Source of the DNA: Calonectria ilicicola
Taxonomy: Eukaryota > Ascomycota > Sordariomycetes > Hypocreales > Nectriaceae
NCBI GenBank assembly: GCA_020809705.1
Contig: CP085825.1
Coordinates: forward strand, 6,014,001-6,078,000
Direction of reading: 5' to 3'
Length of the DNA stretch: 64,000 nt
Below are positions 44,998 through 56,980 of this stretch, in pieces. The position numbers were made by a program, and so were the translations under genes. The notes under the pieces are model-generated. The model did not search any database. It saw only the letters and a list, made by a program, of their open reading frames with translations, and had not been told where the DNA came from. Every line of letters starts with the position of its first letter. Position 1 is the stretch's first letter.

Positions 44998-47950
44998 ATG
45001 GCCGACTCTGGCTCCCAGCCGCCATCCCCGCGGGTTGCTCGTCGACCCGCGGCTCTCAGTCGCAATCAGTCGAGCAACAATCGCGAACCGGATGAACGGT
45101 CTCCTCTACTCGCAGGTTCAAGGGCCCGCATGCGCATAAACGCTCCTGGCGCGTCTCGTCAGCGAAACTCATCAGCTTCACGAGAGCCCAGCTACTCAGG
45201 TAAGTTCTTTTTTGAGACCCAGTACCCGTCCCTGGAGTCCGGGAGCTCATCCGTTATTTCTTCATTATAGGATACAACTCCCGAAACCACAGCCGGCATC
45301 CATCATGGGGCCAACGATTAATACACGCTCTTTCCGACCGACAAGAATCAACTCTGGGCGAGTCCAAGGGAAGCATTTTTCCTGATGAACGAGTCTGGTA
45401 CGATCAATTTACCAGCACCGATTGGGTCCACGACACCATTGCCGATTCGTACCGTGTGAAGCAGCTTCGTAGCCGTAAAGATGTCTGGGGTCGCATAATA
45501 GTGATGTTTGACGGCGCTCAGGGATGGATTCTCAGTGCTTTAAGTGGTTGCCTCGTCGCGTTGTTAGCTTACATTGTTGATGTCTCAGACGCTTTGGTCT
45601 TTGATTTCAAATACGGCTATTGTTCTCGGAGTTGGTTCATGGACCAGCGGGTAAATATTCCCTCCCTTTCCCGCCGCGACAGCCTACTGTGGGCAATCTA
45701 GAGCGAAGCGTTCTAACTTGAACCACAGACTTGCTGTCCGGATGATGAATGCGTAGACTGGAGGCCTTGGTCCTCAGTTCTTGGTCACCTCTTTGGCGCG
45801 CAGACTGACTTCATTTTCTACATATTTGGTGTTTGCGCGCTGGCTGTGGCATCGTGTTTGATCACATTGCAGACGAAAACTGTAGTTCCGTCTGCATACC
45901 AGCTCACAACTCTTGATGAGAATTTGGCGGCCGAAGATGTCACGCAGCCGTATGAATCAGGTCAACAGAGTAGTAGCGAATCCTCAACACCCCATCCAGA
46001 ACTCATCACAACACCAGTGAACCCGCCGATGGTATACTACTCAGCAGCTGGTAGTGGAGTAGCCGAGGTTCGCGTCATTCTCAGTGGTTTCGTTTTGCAC
46101 GGTTTCCTTGGTTTGAAAACGCTCGTTATCAAGCTTATAGCCCTGGTTCTCAGTGTTTCATCTGGAATGAGTCTCGGTAAAGAAGGCCCATATGTGCACA
46201 TTGCAACATGTGTGGGCAATATTCTTTGCCGACTGTTCGCCAAATACGACCGCAATGACGGCAAGCGCCGAGAGGTTCTATCAGCGGCAGCGGCAGCTGG
46301 TGTTGCAGTCGCCTTTGGTGCCCCTCTAAGTGGTGTGCTCTTTGGCTTGGAGGAGGTCTCTTATTTCTTCCCAGCCAAAACCCTCTTCAGGACCTTCTTT
46401 TGCTGCATTGTAGCAGCGCTTTCTCTTTCATTCATGAATCCTTACGGTACCCACAAGATTGTCCTCTTCCAGGTTCGTTACATCAATGATTGGGAGTTCT
46501 TTGAACTGGGCGCCTTCATTTTTGTGGGCATTCTTGGTGGTGCCATTGGTGCACTCTTCATCAAAGCATCTAAGCACTGGGCGCAGACCTTCCGTCGCCT
46601 CCCCTTTATCAAGGGCCATCCGATTTTTGAAGTGCTACTTGTGGCTCTCGTAACCAGCCTTATGAGTTACTGGAACTCATTGACTAAGTTGCCAGTTATT
46701 GAGCTGCTTCTCAACGTCGCCTCTCCCTGCGAGGGGCCAGGTGTTGAAAAGGAAGAGGCCTACCTTTGCCCCAAATCTGTTGATGAAATTCCTTCAATCC
46801 TGTGGCATCTATTCTTGGCTCTCATCATCAAGGGATTTCTCACAACCATCACGTTTGGTATTGTAAGTTCTCACAACTACCTGCTTACCACAACTTGAAT
46901 GAATCTAACTGTTTTGCAGAAAGTACCTGCCGGTATCTATGTCCCTTCCATGGTTGTCGGTGGTCTATTGGGTCGCATTGTTGGTCACCTAGTGCAGTGG
47001 GTCGTGCTTGCATACCCTGATTCTAGTATATGGGGATACTGCTCGGCTGCTGCCGATGGTAGCTGCATTCAACCCGGAGTATATGGACTCATTGCGGCCG
47101 GCGCTACAATGTGCGGAGTGACGAGACTGTCTGTCACACTTGCTGTTATCCTCTTTGAACTCACCGGCAGTCTCAACTATGTTCTTCCTTTTTCATTGGC
47201 TATTTTGGTCGCCAAGTGGACGTCAGATGCCATTGAACCGGAAAGTATTTACGTAAGAAGCCCATGAAACTGATATGCTAAGTGATGTCTGACCTGTGTT
47301 AGGACCTGTTGACAAAGATGAATTCGTATCCCTTCCTAGACAATAAACACAAGCCCATCTTCACTGAGAACATAGGGGACATTTTGCCCCGAGTCCGACG
47401 GGAGCGCATCATTGATATTACAAACTCACCCTTGGTACCTGCTTCGAGCCTTCGTGTCAAACTTGAACTCTTGCATCGTGCCGGTGAGCTCGATGGTGGT
47501 CTTCCAATCTTGCGAGACAATGTCCTTGTCGGGTTGATTCCGGCCCCAGATCTCGGATATGCGCTTGACCAGTTGGAGGACGAGTCATCAAGTCTCTGTC
47601 TAATGGCTAGGGTTCCAAGCATTGACGAGGACGACTCGTTTGATCCTACTGACTTTACACCCTATATCGACCCTGTATGTTTTTTTCCTGGAGAATTTGG
47701 AAGGATATACTTGCTAACATAGTCAAGGCCCCGGTCGCACTTGACGTTCGATCTCCAATGGATCTAGCATATGAAATGTTCTCCAAGCTGGGTCTTCGAT
47801 ACATTTGTGTCTCAAGAGACGGCAAATATGCAGGAATGGTGAGTAATGCATTTTCAATGTGGCATCAACTACAGCAGTATGTCTAACACCGAGGTATAGA
47901 TTCACAAGAAGGTTTTCGTCAAGATTTGCGCAGACATGAAGGATGATTAG
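44998..47950 (+). CDS. CLC-family voltage-gated chloride channel / H+-Cl- exchanger (Gef1-type)
   Basis: It is an intracellular chloride transporter of the type that balances charge in acidic Golgi or endosomal compartments and supports copper loading in yeast. Seven exons (44998-45199, 45271-45650, 45729-46862, 46920-47252, 47303-47674, 47728-47838, 47900-47950) give 860 aa, and all phases close. The N-terminal ~130 residues are Ser/Arg-rich and cytosolic. CLC signatures are GSGVAEVRVIL (~302-312), GKEGPYVHIA (~344-353, with the gating glutamate ~346), GAPLSGVLFGLEE and KVPAGIYVPSMVVGG (from ~573). The glutamate in GKEGP is typical of both exchangers and gated channels. A C-terminal CBS pair lies at about 690-860. 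The last exon codes for only 16 residues. Exchanger rather than channel is inferred from similarity to Gef1/CLC-5. Confidence 0.93.
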
Positions 47951-49718
47951 ATGATATGAAGTGGTGGCGAGTATCATAATATATAGCATTGCGGAAGAAA
48001 TCGCATCTTGGATGGAGTTGGTGATTTAATATGCGAAGAGCAATTTAGGCTCTTAAGCTTAAGAGATTGGAAGCGACTATATTCCTTAGCATCGCAGCGA
48101 ACACATTGCAAATAGCATTGAAGAGGGCATTTGCTGTGCCTTCTTTTTTTTTTTCCTTGTCACATGAGCATGCGCGTTAAGTTGGTGGAGATTGCTAGTC
48201 AGCTGATTACGAGAATGGCTAGCCCAGCCGCAATTGCTTCTTGATAAGCACTGGAAGTGAGATGGGGACGGGAAGTAGTCTAGATGATAAACAAGAGACA
48301 GCATTCTCAATCAAGCTTCCGAAATAGGCATGATGCCAAAGCCTGCATCTGGATTCTGGACCCCTCTCCACGTGCCGCAGCCCGATGGCAGGACGTCTAG
48401 TGGTCAATCTGGGAAGCTAGTTGGGCGTTTGCATGATCAGCACCCGGTCTGCTACCGGTAGCTCAGGGGTCGGTTTGGCATCTAGAAGGGCAGAGGGCAA
48501 TTCCACGCGGGATTGCGAATGACTTGGACCCTCCAGAGGTGCTAAATCCCGACCCCAGCGCATTAGCTTAAGAGGGTAAAACAAAGAGACGGCTATCAAC
48601 GTCTCGCCGACAACGGAGCTGGGCTCAGGTGCCGGGCTCTGGAGCCAACCGGGCCGGTGATACGTGGAAATGCCACCATAGGTAGTGGCTGTAGTGCGAC
48701 GTGTAAACGAAGGAGGCTGCTTGAGACGGGATGAAGTGTCTCGGTGAGTGCTAGCAAGTTAATTAGTCAATGGTCTCTTTCCACCTGCCATTACGGCGTC
48801 TGCATGCTGTCTTGCACAACTGAAATTCATCCATGGCCATAATAAATCTTGCAGCATTTGATCTGATGCAGGCCGATAGATAGATAGATCATAGATCGTG
48901 CCATGTTGCACGGCAGCGAGGATAGATACAGATGACCACATATTTTTTTTTTTTTACACCAGGCGTCAGTGATTGGATGAGGGCCCTGGCTACTACCTGG
49001 TTTGGCCTCTCTATCCATGTGCGATTGGCATCACAATGAGGTCAACTCGGCCGCCGTGTCGGATGCGTTGTGGGGGACCGGGGAGCAACAGGCCCATAGA
49101 CGCCACAAACAATTGGGGGAGACGAGGATCCAATCGTCGCCCTCACGGTGAATCATTGGGTGTGCCCGCATCACAAATGGAGCTAGGGACACACTCCATC
49201 TCCATCTACCTACTCAGAAGAGAGAGGAAGCACCCCAAGCACGCGTACTCGCACAGAGATGCGGGGAGGAAAGATGCTCTGCGCACCCCCCTCCGCTCCT
49301 GCCCCTCACCTCCCCTCCCCTCGCCATGAACAGGAACGAACGGCAGGGCGAGTCAACTTGATTGACGCTGCATGGCTATCATATAAAACCGACACCTGTC
49401 ACCGCCCTCACTTGTCGCCCTGTCTTTTTTCTCACCTCACCACCTTTCTTTTTCTTCGCGACCCAATCATCAATTGGGATTAATAAGTCAGTGCATTTTC
49501 CCTTTGCTCTTGGTCGTGAATCACCAACCTTGTCTATCTGAGGGACTCTCATTGTGCTGTGCATATATGTATGATGCAACGACAAGATACACAGAAACGC
49601 TAACATAAAAAATACAGAATAATTTCATACATCCCACAAGAAAGGGAAAAGAGGTTGAAAAACAGGAGAAAGGGACCGGAAAAAAAAAAAAAGCCAACCA
49701 GTACACATTCATATTGTC
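47951..49718. other. Intergenic region between CLC and GABA transaminase genes
   Basis: No gene is supportable over 1.8 kb. T-runs are present at about 48146-48155 and 48943-48954. A short TRGC-type tRNA A-box look-alike near 48460 has no partner. The right end is an A-rich leader with a 14-A run just before the GABA transaminase start. Confidence 0.55.
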
Positions 49719-51285
49719 ATGTCGGCTCTTCGCGCTGGCATGGCCGCCAGGTCAACCTCTTTCACACGCCATCTGGCATCTTGCACAAGACGCACCTTTG
49801 CGTCTTCGCGAACCCTCAGGGCCGCCTCAGCGGCTCCCTTCTTTCCTAATGAGCCTGAAGGACCCGTTGTCAAGACGGCAATCCCTGGCCCCAAGACCAA
49901 GGAGCACATCGACGAGCTCACCAGCGTCTTTGACACACGCAGCATGAACATGCTGGCTGACTATACCAAGAGTGTGGGCAACTACATTGCCGATCCTGAT
50001 GGCAACATTCTCCTCGATGCGTAAGTCTATTCCTCTGGGCTGTGTCGCACCGCGATCTAACACGTTCAAATATAGCTTTGCTCAAATTGCTTCAATCCCA
50101 GTGGGCTACAACAACCCCAACCTCATCAAGGCCGCCTCCACCCCTGACATGATTAACGCCATTGCAAACCGACCTGCTCTAGGCGCCTTCCCTTCTCATG
50201 ACTATGCCTCCATCCTCAAGTCTGGTCTTCTAAAAGTTGCGCCTCGCGGTCTCAACCACGTATTTACCGGCACAACTGGTTCCGACGCCAACGAGACGGC
50301 CTTCAAGGCTGCTTTCATGTACCGCCGCCAAGTCGAGCGTGGCGGTCCCGATGTCGAATTCACCCAGGCCGAGCTGGACTCTGCCATGAACAATCAGGCC
50401 CCTGGAGCTCCTCAGCTCTCTATCCTCTCCTTCAAGACCGGTTTCCACGGCCGTCTATTTGGATCTCTCTCCACCACCCGTTCCAAGGCTGTTCACAAGA
50501 TTGACATTCCTGCTTTCGATTGGCCTCAGGCAACCTTCCCCCAGCTCAAATATCCTCTCGAGGAGAACGCTGCTGAAAACGCCAAGATTGAGCAGGCCAG
50601 CCTCGATGAAGTCGAGCACCTCATTGAGAACTGGCATCTCCCTCCGGCTGCAGTCGTCGTTGAGCCGATTCAGAGCGAGGGTGGCGACAACCATGCCTCC
50701 CCTGAATTTTTCCGCAAGCTGCGCGCTCTGACCAAGAAGCACAACATTCTGCTCATCGTCGATGAAGTCCAGACTGGTGTCGGTGCCACTGGCAAATTCT
50801 GGGCCCACGAGCATTGGAACCTCCAGGACCCTCCGGATATGGTTACCTTCTCCAAGAAGGCCCAGGCTGCCGGCTTCTATTACGGAAACCCCGACATCCG
50901 GCCTAACAAGCCCTATCGTCAGTTCAACACGTGGATGGGTGACCCGGCTCGCGCTCTGCTCTTCCGAGCCATCAACGATGAAATTGAACGCCTCGACCTA
51001 GTCAACAACACGGCCAACATCGGCAATTATCTCTACAACGGCATCCAGAGCCTCGCCGCCAAATACCCCGGTCAGTTCCAGGACCTTCGTGGCAAGGGTC
51101 AGGGTACCTTTATTGCCTTTGACACACCGCAACGTGATGAGTTCTTGGCCAAGGCAAAGACGTTTGGTGTCAACTTGGGTGGCAGTGGCGCAAGCGCCGT
51201 CCGCTTGCGCCCAATGCTGATTCTGCAGCAGAAGCATGCCGACATTCTCCTCGAAACACTTGAGAAGATTGCCAAGTCATTTTAA
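49719..51285 (+). CDS. UGA1: 4-aminobutyrate aminotransferase (GABA transaminase)
   Basis: It converts GABA and 2-oxoglutarate to succinate semialdehyde and glutamate in the GABA shunt, using PLP. Two exons (49719-50020, 50076-51285) with a 55-nt intron give 503 aa. The first ~40 residues (Arg/Ser/Ala-rich, with no acidic residues) look like a mitochondrial presequence, as in filamentous fungi. Class III landmarks are FTGTTGSDANETAFK, SFKTGFHGRLFGSLS, VVEPIQSEGGDNH, LLIVDEVQTGVGATGKFW, and MVTFSKKAQAAG with the Schiff-base lysine being the second Lys (~362). WMGDPARALL and the C-terminal VRLRPMLIL are also typical. It resembles the ornithine aminotransferase elsewhere in the window only at the fold level. 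Confidence 0.96.
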
Positions 51286-52134
51286 ATTAGCCAGCTTGGC
51301 TATTTCAAAGCTAGGCAAGAGTCTTATGGTTTCAATCAGATGGCTGAAAACTGATTTCATTTCGGGGGTTTTTGTGAAGAGGCGTGATAGGAATACCTGA
51401 GAATTATGAGCATGCCAGGAAGAGGGAATCAAAAACCTTGGCGTATGTATCTTGAACGTGTTAAGGCAATATATAATATACGATAATGAGCAAACCTGTT
51501 TGTTCGGAAGTGACCCACAACTACAGAGCGAACTGGAGGATAAAATTAAACCATGCAATTAACTCGCCTAGATTGCTTACATTTGGGCAAAAAGCCACGA
51601 GTCCGATATTTATAGCTATGCGAGAAAAAAGACGAGGGCCATCCGTTAAACACATGTTCCAGTCATGCCACATTTAGAAAGAGGCAGCGTAAAGGAGACG
51701 GATCCTCCAGGGAGCCATCTATCCTATCCAATCCAAGCTTTAAAAAAAAAAAAAAACACACAAATGCCTCCATAGGTTTCAAAACGACCCCAGCGCCATG
51801 ATAAAAATGCAAATGCCTATGTTGACGCTCATCTCAAGCGGTAGGAATCTTGTAAACCCGCGTCTCAAACCATTGAGGGTAAGGACGAGCCCCAAGAGGG
51901 AAAATAAAGAGGCAACCCTGGCCTGCAGTATCAGAGGTTAAGAAAAGAAGAAAATAGAATCGGAGAAACGCATTGTCATAGTACAGGATCCATCGTCTAT
52001 ATTTCCAAGGAGGTATAAAGGAACAAAATCTCCGAAAAACAAAAAAAGAGATTTCTCATGTCCTGTTAAACTGAGTTCGTAACTGGTGCTTTGTTTTCCA
52101 CTCGCGGGGAACCCATCAAAACCCCTTTGCTGTC
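51286..52134. other. Tail-to-tail spacer after GABA transaminase
   Basis: It holds the 3' ends of two converging genes. It contains an A-run at about 51741-51754 and purine-rich sequence at 51935-51960. No gene is supportable. Confidence 0.55.
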
Positions 52135-53172
52135 TCACTCAAGGAGAGGCGGAAGTGTTGTGAGCTCGTCGTGTCTTCCCTGAACCGGATTACTGGCTCT
52201 GGGATCTGGTTCAAGGGGTATGGGCCCAGGGAGGGAATTAGAGCGCGAGGCTTCAAACTTCTCATGTGCCAGTTCGGCAATTACTCGCTATTCCTATCAG
52301 TCAGAAATTTGCCAACGAAAAGGGGAAGCACACAAGGAAGCAGTTGACTCACCGGTAGAGTCTCGTTATGCGGGGTCTCCCCTCCTTCCGAGTTTACTCG
52401 ACCTGTTGAAGGACGAGCGTAAGATGTGCTGTAGTTACCACCACTCGGAAAGTTTGCGGATGGTTCCGTATTGTGAGGGCCGGTAGGGACTATTGTTCTC
52501 GGGGTGGCATAGCCCTGACTGTTCTGGGACTGCTGGGACTGCTGGTCTATCTGACTGTGTGGTTGATTCTGCTGATTCTGCTCTGCTGGACGGGGTGCGA
52601 TATGTTGAGGAAGGATCGGACGGAATCTGGCCTTGTCCGCACGAGCTGGTCGTCCTTTCTTTTTCGGAGCCGTGGAAGGAGGTGTCGTGGCGGCGGGAGC
52701 TGGAGCTGGAGCAATATCGGCGGAGCTGCTAGCTGGACGAGGTAAAATGGCAACGTGAGTGGGCGCAGCTGCAGCAAGAGCAGCCGATTCCAGGTTTCCT
52801 GGCAAGGCCAGCCGTTTTGCCGCAGAATCGCTGAGGTCGTCTGACATCTTGCGCTTCAGCCAGGATCGCTGTCCAAAGCCAATGTGATCCGCGGCCTGCA
52901 TACATTGAGTCATGTTTCGGCCTCGGGAAATATTAGCATCGTGAACTCGAATCGGAGTATATCACCATCATACCAAGCGGTAGTTGCATATGCATCCAGT
53001 TTGGCTCGATCCCATTGGCTCTGATGAAGCTGCCAAGGGTTTCAATATCCAGTCGGCTGACTTTGATCATTTCAGCCAGGAGGAAACGCTAGGTACCAGT
53101 CAGTACGTCGCCCTTCGTCCTTGGGTCAAGCTCATGATTTACCTTCTCCTCATCCGTAAAGGGAGAGCCCAT
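52135..53172 (-). CDS. Small Myb-like/nuclear-type protein of unknown function, four exons
   Basis: I reconstructed this gene from splice borders. The exons are 53172-53143 (only 30 nt), 53088-52974, 52921-52353 and 52287-52135; the introns are 54, 52 and 65 nt. All phases close, giving 288 aa. The N-terminus joins as MGSPFTDEEK, RFLLAEMIKVSRLDIETLGS, then NWMHMQLPLGRNMTQCMQAA, which looks like a small helical bundle of about 60 residues reminiscent of Myb/SANT-type folds. Next comes a likely nuclear signal (SWLKRKMSDD, AAKRLA). A Pro/Ala/Gln-rich middle contains an AT-hook-like KKKGRPARADK. A short C-terminal helix RVIAELAHEKFEASR and an acidic tail end the protein. No function is known to me. 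A chromatin or transcription role is a guess from these features. Confidence 0.78.
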
Positions 53173-56100
53173 TGCTTTCGAGCGTCTTGACTCAGCGGGG
53201 GAGGAAGGAAGGTGTGTCAAAGAAGATGACAAAGGGGGCAATTTGGAGTGGTTCACAAGCAATCATTTGTGGCACAGGTTGAGGAAGAGTGAAGTGAAAG
53301 TGATGCCAGCCACGACAAGAAAGGAAACCAAGTTTCCGCCAGCCAATATCCAACAAGACAGCCAAAGGATGCGGGTGCTCTGCGCGCAGCCAAAAACGAG
53401 CGTCGGTTGCTTTTATCGTCTCGAGGGGTAAGACGGAGTGGGAGTAGAGGGGCAAAGAGACGCAATGACGCTCGGGAAACTTGTCCCACGGTGGCAAGGG
53501 AAGAAATGGAAGTGGTGGAATAGACTCGCTTGCCGAGGGCACGCGATAGAAGCACGCATGCGCGCAGCTTCAGAGGCGGCCGTTGAGAAGCAAGAGCGAA
53601 GGTTTGGAAGAAGCAAAGATGCGGCGTCAAGCGTGGCGGCGGGAGCGCTGGCGAAGATCAGTTCCAGGTCCAAGTTCGGTCCTGCAACAGCGATGGCAGC
53701 CTACCACCCTGCGCTGCCACTGGGGCTTTGCCTGCTCAGTGCTCGCTTCTGCGTTCTCCAGCGCGTTGCGCGTGGCTGGGCGTGCAAGCTCGTTGGTCCC
53801 TGTGCTGGGGTCTTGGACGCGGAGTCGTAGCAGGAGCCAGGCAATGCTGGGGTGGGCAAACACTGGAACCAAACAAGGGTCACGCCCCCAGACCAATGTG
53901 AGTGAAGACGCTCCCTCGACTCCAGGGATGACGCCGGAGTTGGGGAGGGGCTTTTCGGTCGCTCGCGGGCCATCAAATACAAATATGACAGGATAGGTCG
54001 AGGGAGCCAGGTTCAAAGCATGGCCCAATGGCAGATCGAATTGACTCCGAGCCTGTACTTGTGGTGCCCTAGGAGGACCAGATGTGCACCGGACAGCGGG
54101 TGCAATGTCATTATCAGGCCAGCCAGGTCCGAGTCGCAAAGATCCGCTTTGGCCAAGGTGAGGCGGCGCCTGTCATCTAACCTAGGCCAGCGTAGTTTGC
54201 TGTATCCCGCCTATGTTCGCTGGAAAAAGCACCCTGCGAGGAATCTAAGCACCTTTTAGGGCTGCGTCGCATATACCGGTACCCTAGCACGGTACTCGCC
54301 GAGTTAAGTGCTGCACAAGATGCGATCCGGCACTCAAACCAGGGGCCTTGTTTCGTTTCGTCGGGCGTCGAGGTGTGCCGTCACACTGCTCAAGCCAGTT
54401 GAACCATTCAAGGCAAAAGCCAGCTGTGTCAATCCGTAGCGCGCTTCTTGTGCCGGGTGACGACAAGCAAGGGTGGATTGCACTGATGGGTTGTGGAGAG
54501 ATATTGTCTGTCCATCCCACCAAGAGAGCCATGCTCCTGTCTCGATCTGGCTACCTCTTGTCTTCTCAAGACTGCAACTTGTCTCACTTGACGGATCCCG
54601 ATTTGTCGCCGTAGCCGTGCTAAAGCCACTACCACGTACTACACGCAGCAGTCCCGCATCAAGGTGGACGATACGCCGCGCAATTCCCTTCACCACACAC
54701 GGGCACCGTCGAATGAACCGAGGTGCGGCAGCTAGGTGTGCATCCAGACGGGGCTTGGTGTTTGCATCGGCCAATCCAGCCAGGACGTGAGGCCGCCTGA
54801 CTCGCCTGTGGACTGCAGTCAGCTCTGAGGGTGTGTCAACCCAACCTAATGCCTCTTCTCGCATGTCCACGCGCACACTGCACGCTGCGAACCCTCTCCT
54901 AGTCCTCATTATTAATGGAGGGCGCGAGTGCCCATTCCCGTACCCCTGTTCATATTGGATAGACTTGGTGCCACCCATTTTTGATCGGCGCCCAACTTGT
55001 CTGCGGTCGGCTGTATCAAACCTCTGAATACTCCACCATCAGAATTGCACCAGAAACGGGGCCAAAATCACCCAGAAACTCGTCACATACAGCGCAGCGT
55101 GACCCAAAAAGCCGCTGGAACGCCCATTGGCTTATTAGCGACGGACGTCGGGAAGCCGGTCCATCGCTTGCTTCCGGGGGCTGAGGGCTCGAAATCAACT
55201 GGCTGTGGTCTCGCCAATCAGGCCACGAAGGCACTTGACTTGTCGCATTTGCCTGCTGCACTGTCCACGGGTTCGTCACAAGACCAACTGGTGAGCCGCA
55301 AGTGTAATTCCCTACGGCACCGGCCCGTAGTGTCGATCCCGTCGCTTGTCGTCGCTCAGATCAAGGGGACGACGGCTTGTTGGCATCATTGAAATAGGGA
55401 CAATTGGAGCAAGATTCAAGTTTTGTAGTTTGCGCCCGACACCCACCGCTTTTTATATCCAGCAGTCGCTCCTCAGTCGCGCCTTTACCCAGTCGTCGGG
55501 GCGTTCTTGCACTTGCATGCACAATGAGGTGGCAGCTTCTCACTGGGACCCACTCATGTACAACACGTCAGTCTTGCAAGTCAAGATTGTCTAAAATGGG
55601 AGAGTGGCAATGGAAACATTCCAAGAAATTTAGGTTCGTGGATTTTATGGTCTGTTTTATAGGTGGGATAATCCCTACTCGGTTTCAAATGCTTTGCTTT
55701 GCTCTGCTTTGCTTTGTTGGGTGAATCAATGGCTTGCTGTCTTTTCATCAGGTTGAGCCATGTCACCGCCCTTTCAATTTTAACCACCGAGCGATACTCC
55801 CCTGGCTGAAAACAACAGGGTCCCTATTATAGGTGTGGATATCAAAATGGCACCGATTTCCTGGCATCGCCGCTTTCCCAATTGCGCGAGTTTTGGTAGA
55901 CGGTCCATCCATTTGCTTCCACTGCGGCGCAGCGGTTCGCACTAGAATATGCCCACTTTTTTCGGCGCAACAGCATCGCAATCGGCGCGAACTTTGAAGC
56001 GACACATGCAGGTAAGGTAACGAACCTATCTCAAGCGCGCATCACGCTATTCTGCAAGACCTCGCACTTACATCCGTTGGGGAAATAAAAGGAATTATAC

Positions 56101-56980
56101 ATATTACGCCTCTATCCCCACACATATGTTAGGCTCACGGCAGATAATTGACTTGGACATCAAGATGTGTGCACTTTAGGATTGTGATGACGTCCCATCG
56201 AGTTGTACCATCTTTTTTTTTTTTTTTTACTTCCCTCAGGTGAAGCAAAAGCGTTTTTCCCAAATAGCAAGATTTTTTTGCCAATCACTCAAAAATGGCG
56301 ACACATCTCCTCCTTATTTTATTTAATCCCCTAATTCTCGTACAGTTTCCAAATCAGTACATAGCACCAGCTCCAGGTCGCATTGCGATCACTTCTCATT
56401 TCCTTAAGACCAAGATCAACAGGTGAACCATAAATGCATCATTGCCATTGGCTGGCTGCACCTGAGAGAATCTGGGGAAATCGTGGCGCATTTGGCATGG
56501 TTCCTTCCTTAACACGGGCGGATCGGAAAGTCGGCGACAAGAAATTCCGGCCTTAACCAACGCTATTTTGCCCAGTTTGGCTGAGTCGGGAATGAATGGC
56601 TCAGGACTCGAGATTGGCTTCGTGCGTCTTTGTTCGTCCGTGGATCCGTGGGTGCAAGGTCATATGCATTCTGCCCTCTCAGCCTCCTCCCAAGCTGTCT
56701 AGTCTATCGCTCTCAAGCTCTACATCGCTCTTCTTGGCTTCCGTTGCTCGACTGATCGGTCGTCGTCTTTCCCTTACCTCCCTCGCACATGCACGGTTCC
56801 TCGCTCCACCAAGACGCTCCACGCTCCGCGCTCCCTTGGCCCTCAATTCTGGAATAGCCGTTTCTGCGTTCCTTCACGTCTGCTCCCGCCGCGTCTGCGT
56901 CTGCAACACCTCATTCGTTTCGCGACCACATCCGAAAGCTTACTTGGAGGCAACTCCTGCGATTCCTTCCTCATGTACTA
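53173..56980. other. 3.8-kb gene-free interval upstream of SET2
   Basis: It contains the promoter of the leftward four-exon gene and, on the right, the SET2 promoter and leader (C/T-rich from about 56.65 kb). Open frames around 53.4-54.1 kb occur on both strands and look like G+C-rich shadows. A T16 run is at 56213-56228, and a TTTGCTTTGC-type short repeat is at about 55691-55720. No tRNA or 5S RNA gene was recognised. Confidence 0.55.
56213..56228 (+). repeat. T16 homopolymer
   Basis: Sixteen T residues in a row lie ~750 bp upstream of the SET2 start, in the gene-free interval. Confidence 0.85.

Noticed and set aside
48455..48530. TAGCTCAGGGGTCGG resembling a tRNA A box
   Set aside because: No B box or cloverleaf follows at a plausible distance.
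53438..54139. Overlapping 130-170-codon frames on both strands
   Set aside because: G+C-rich sequence opens both strands; no conserved motif and no splice chain.
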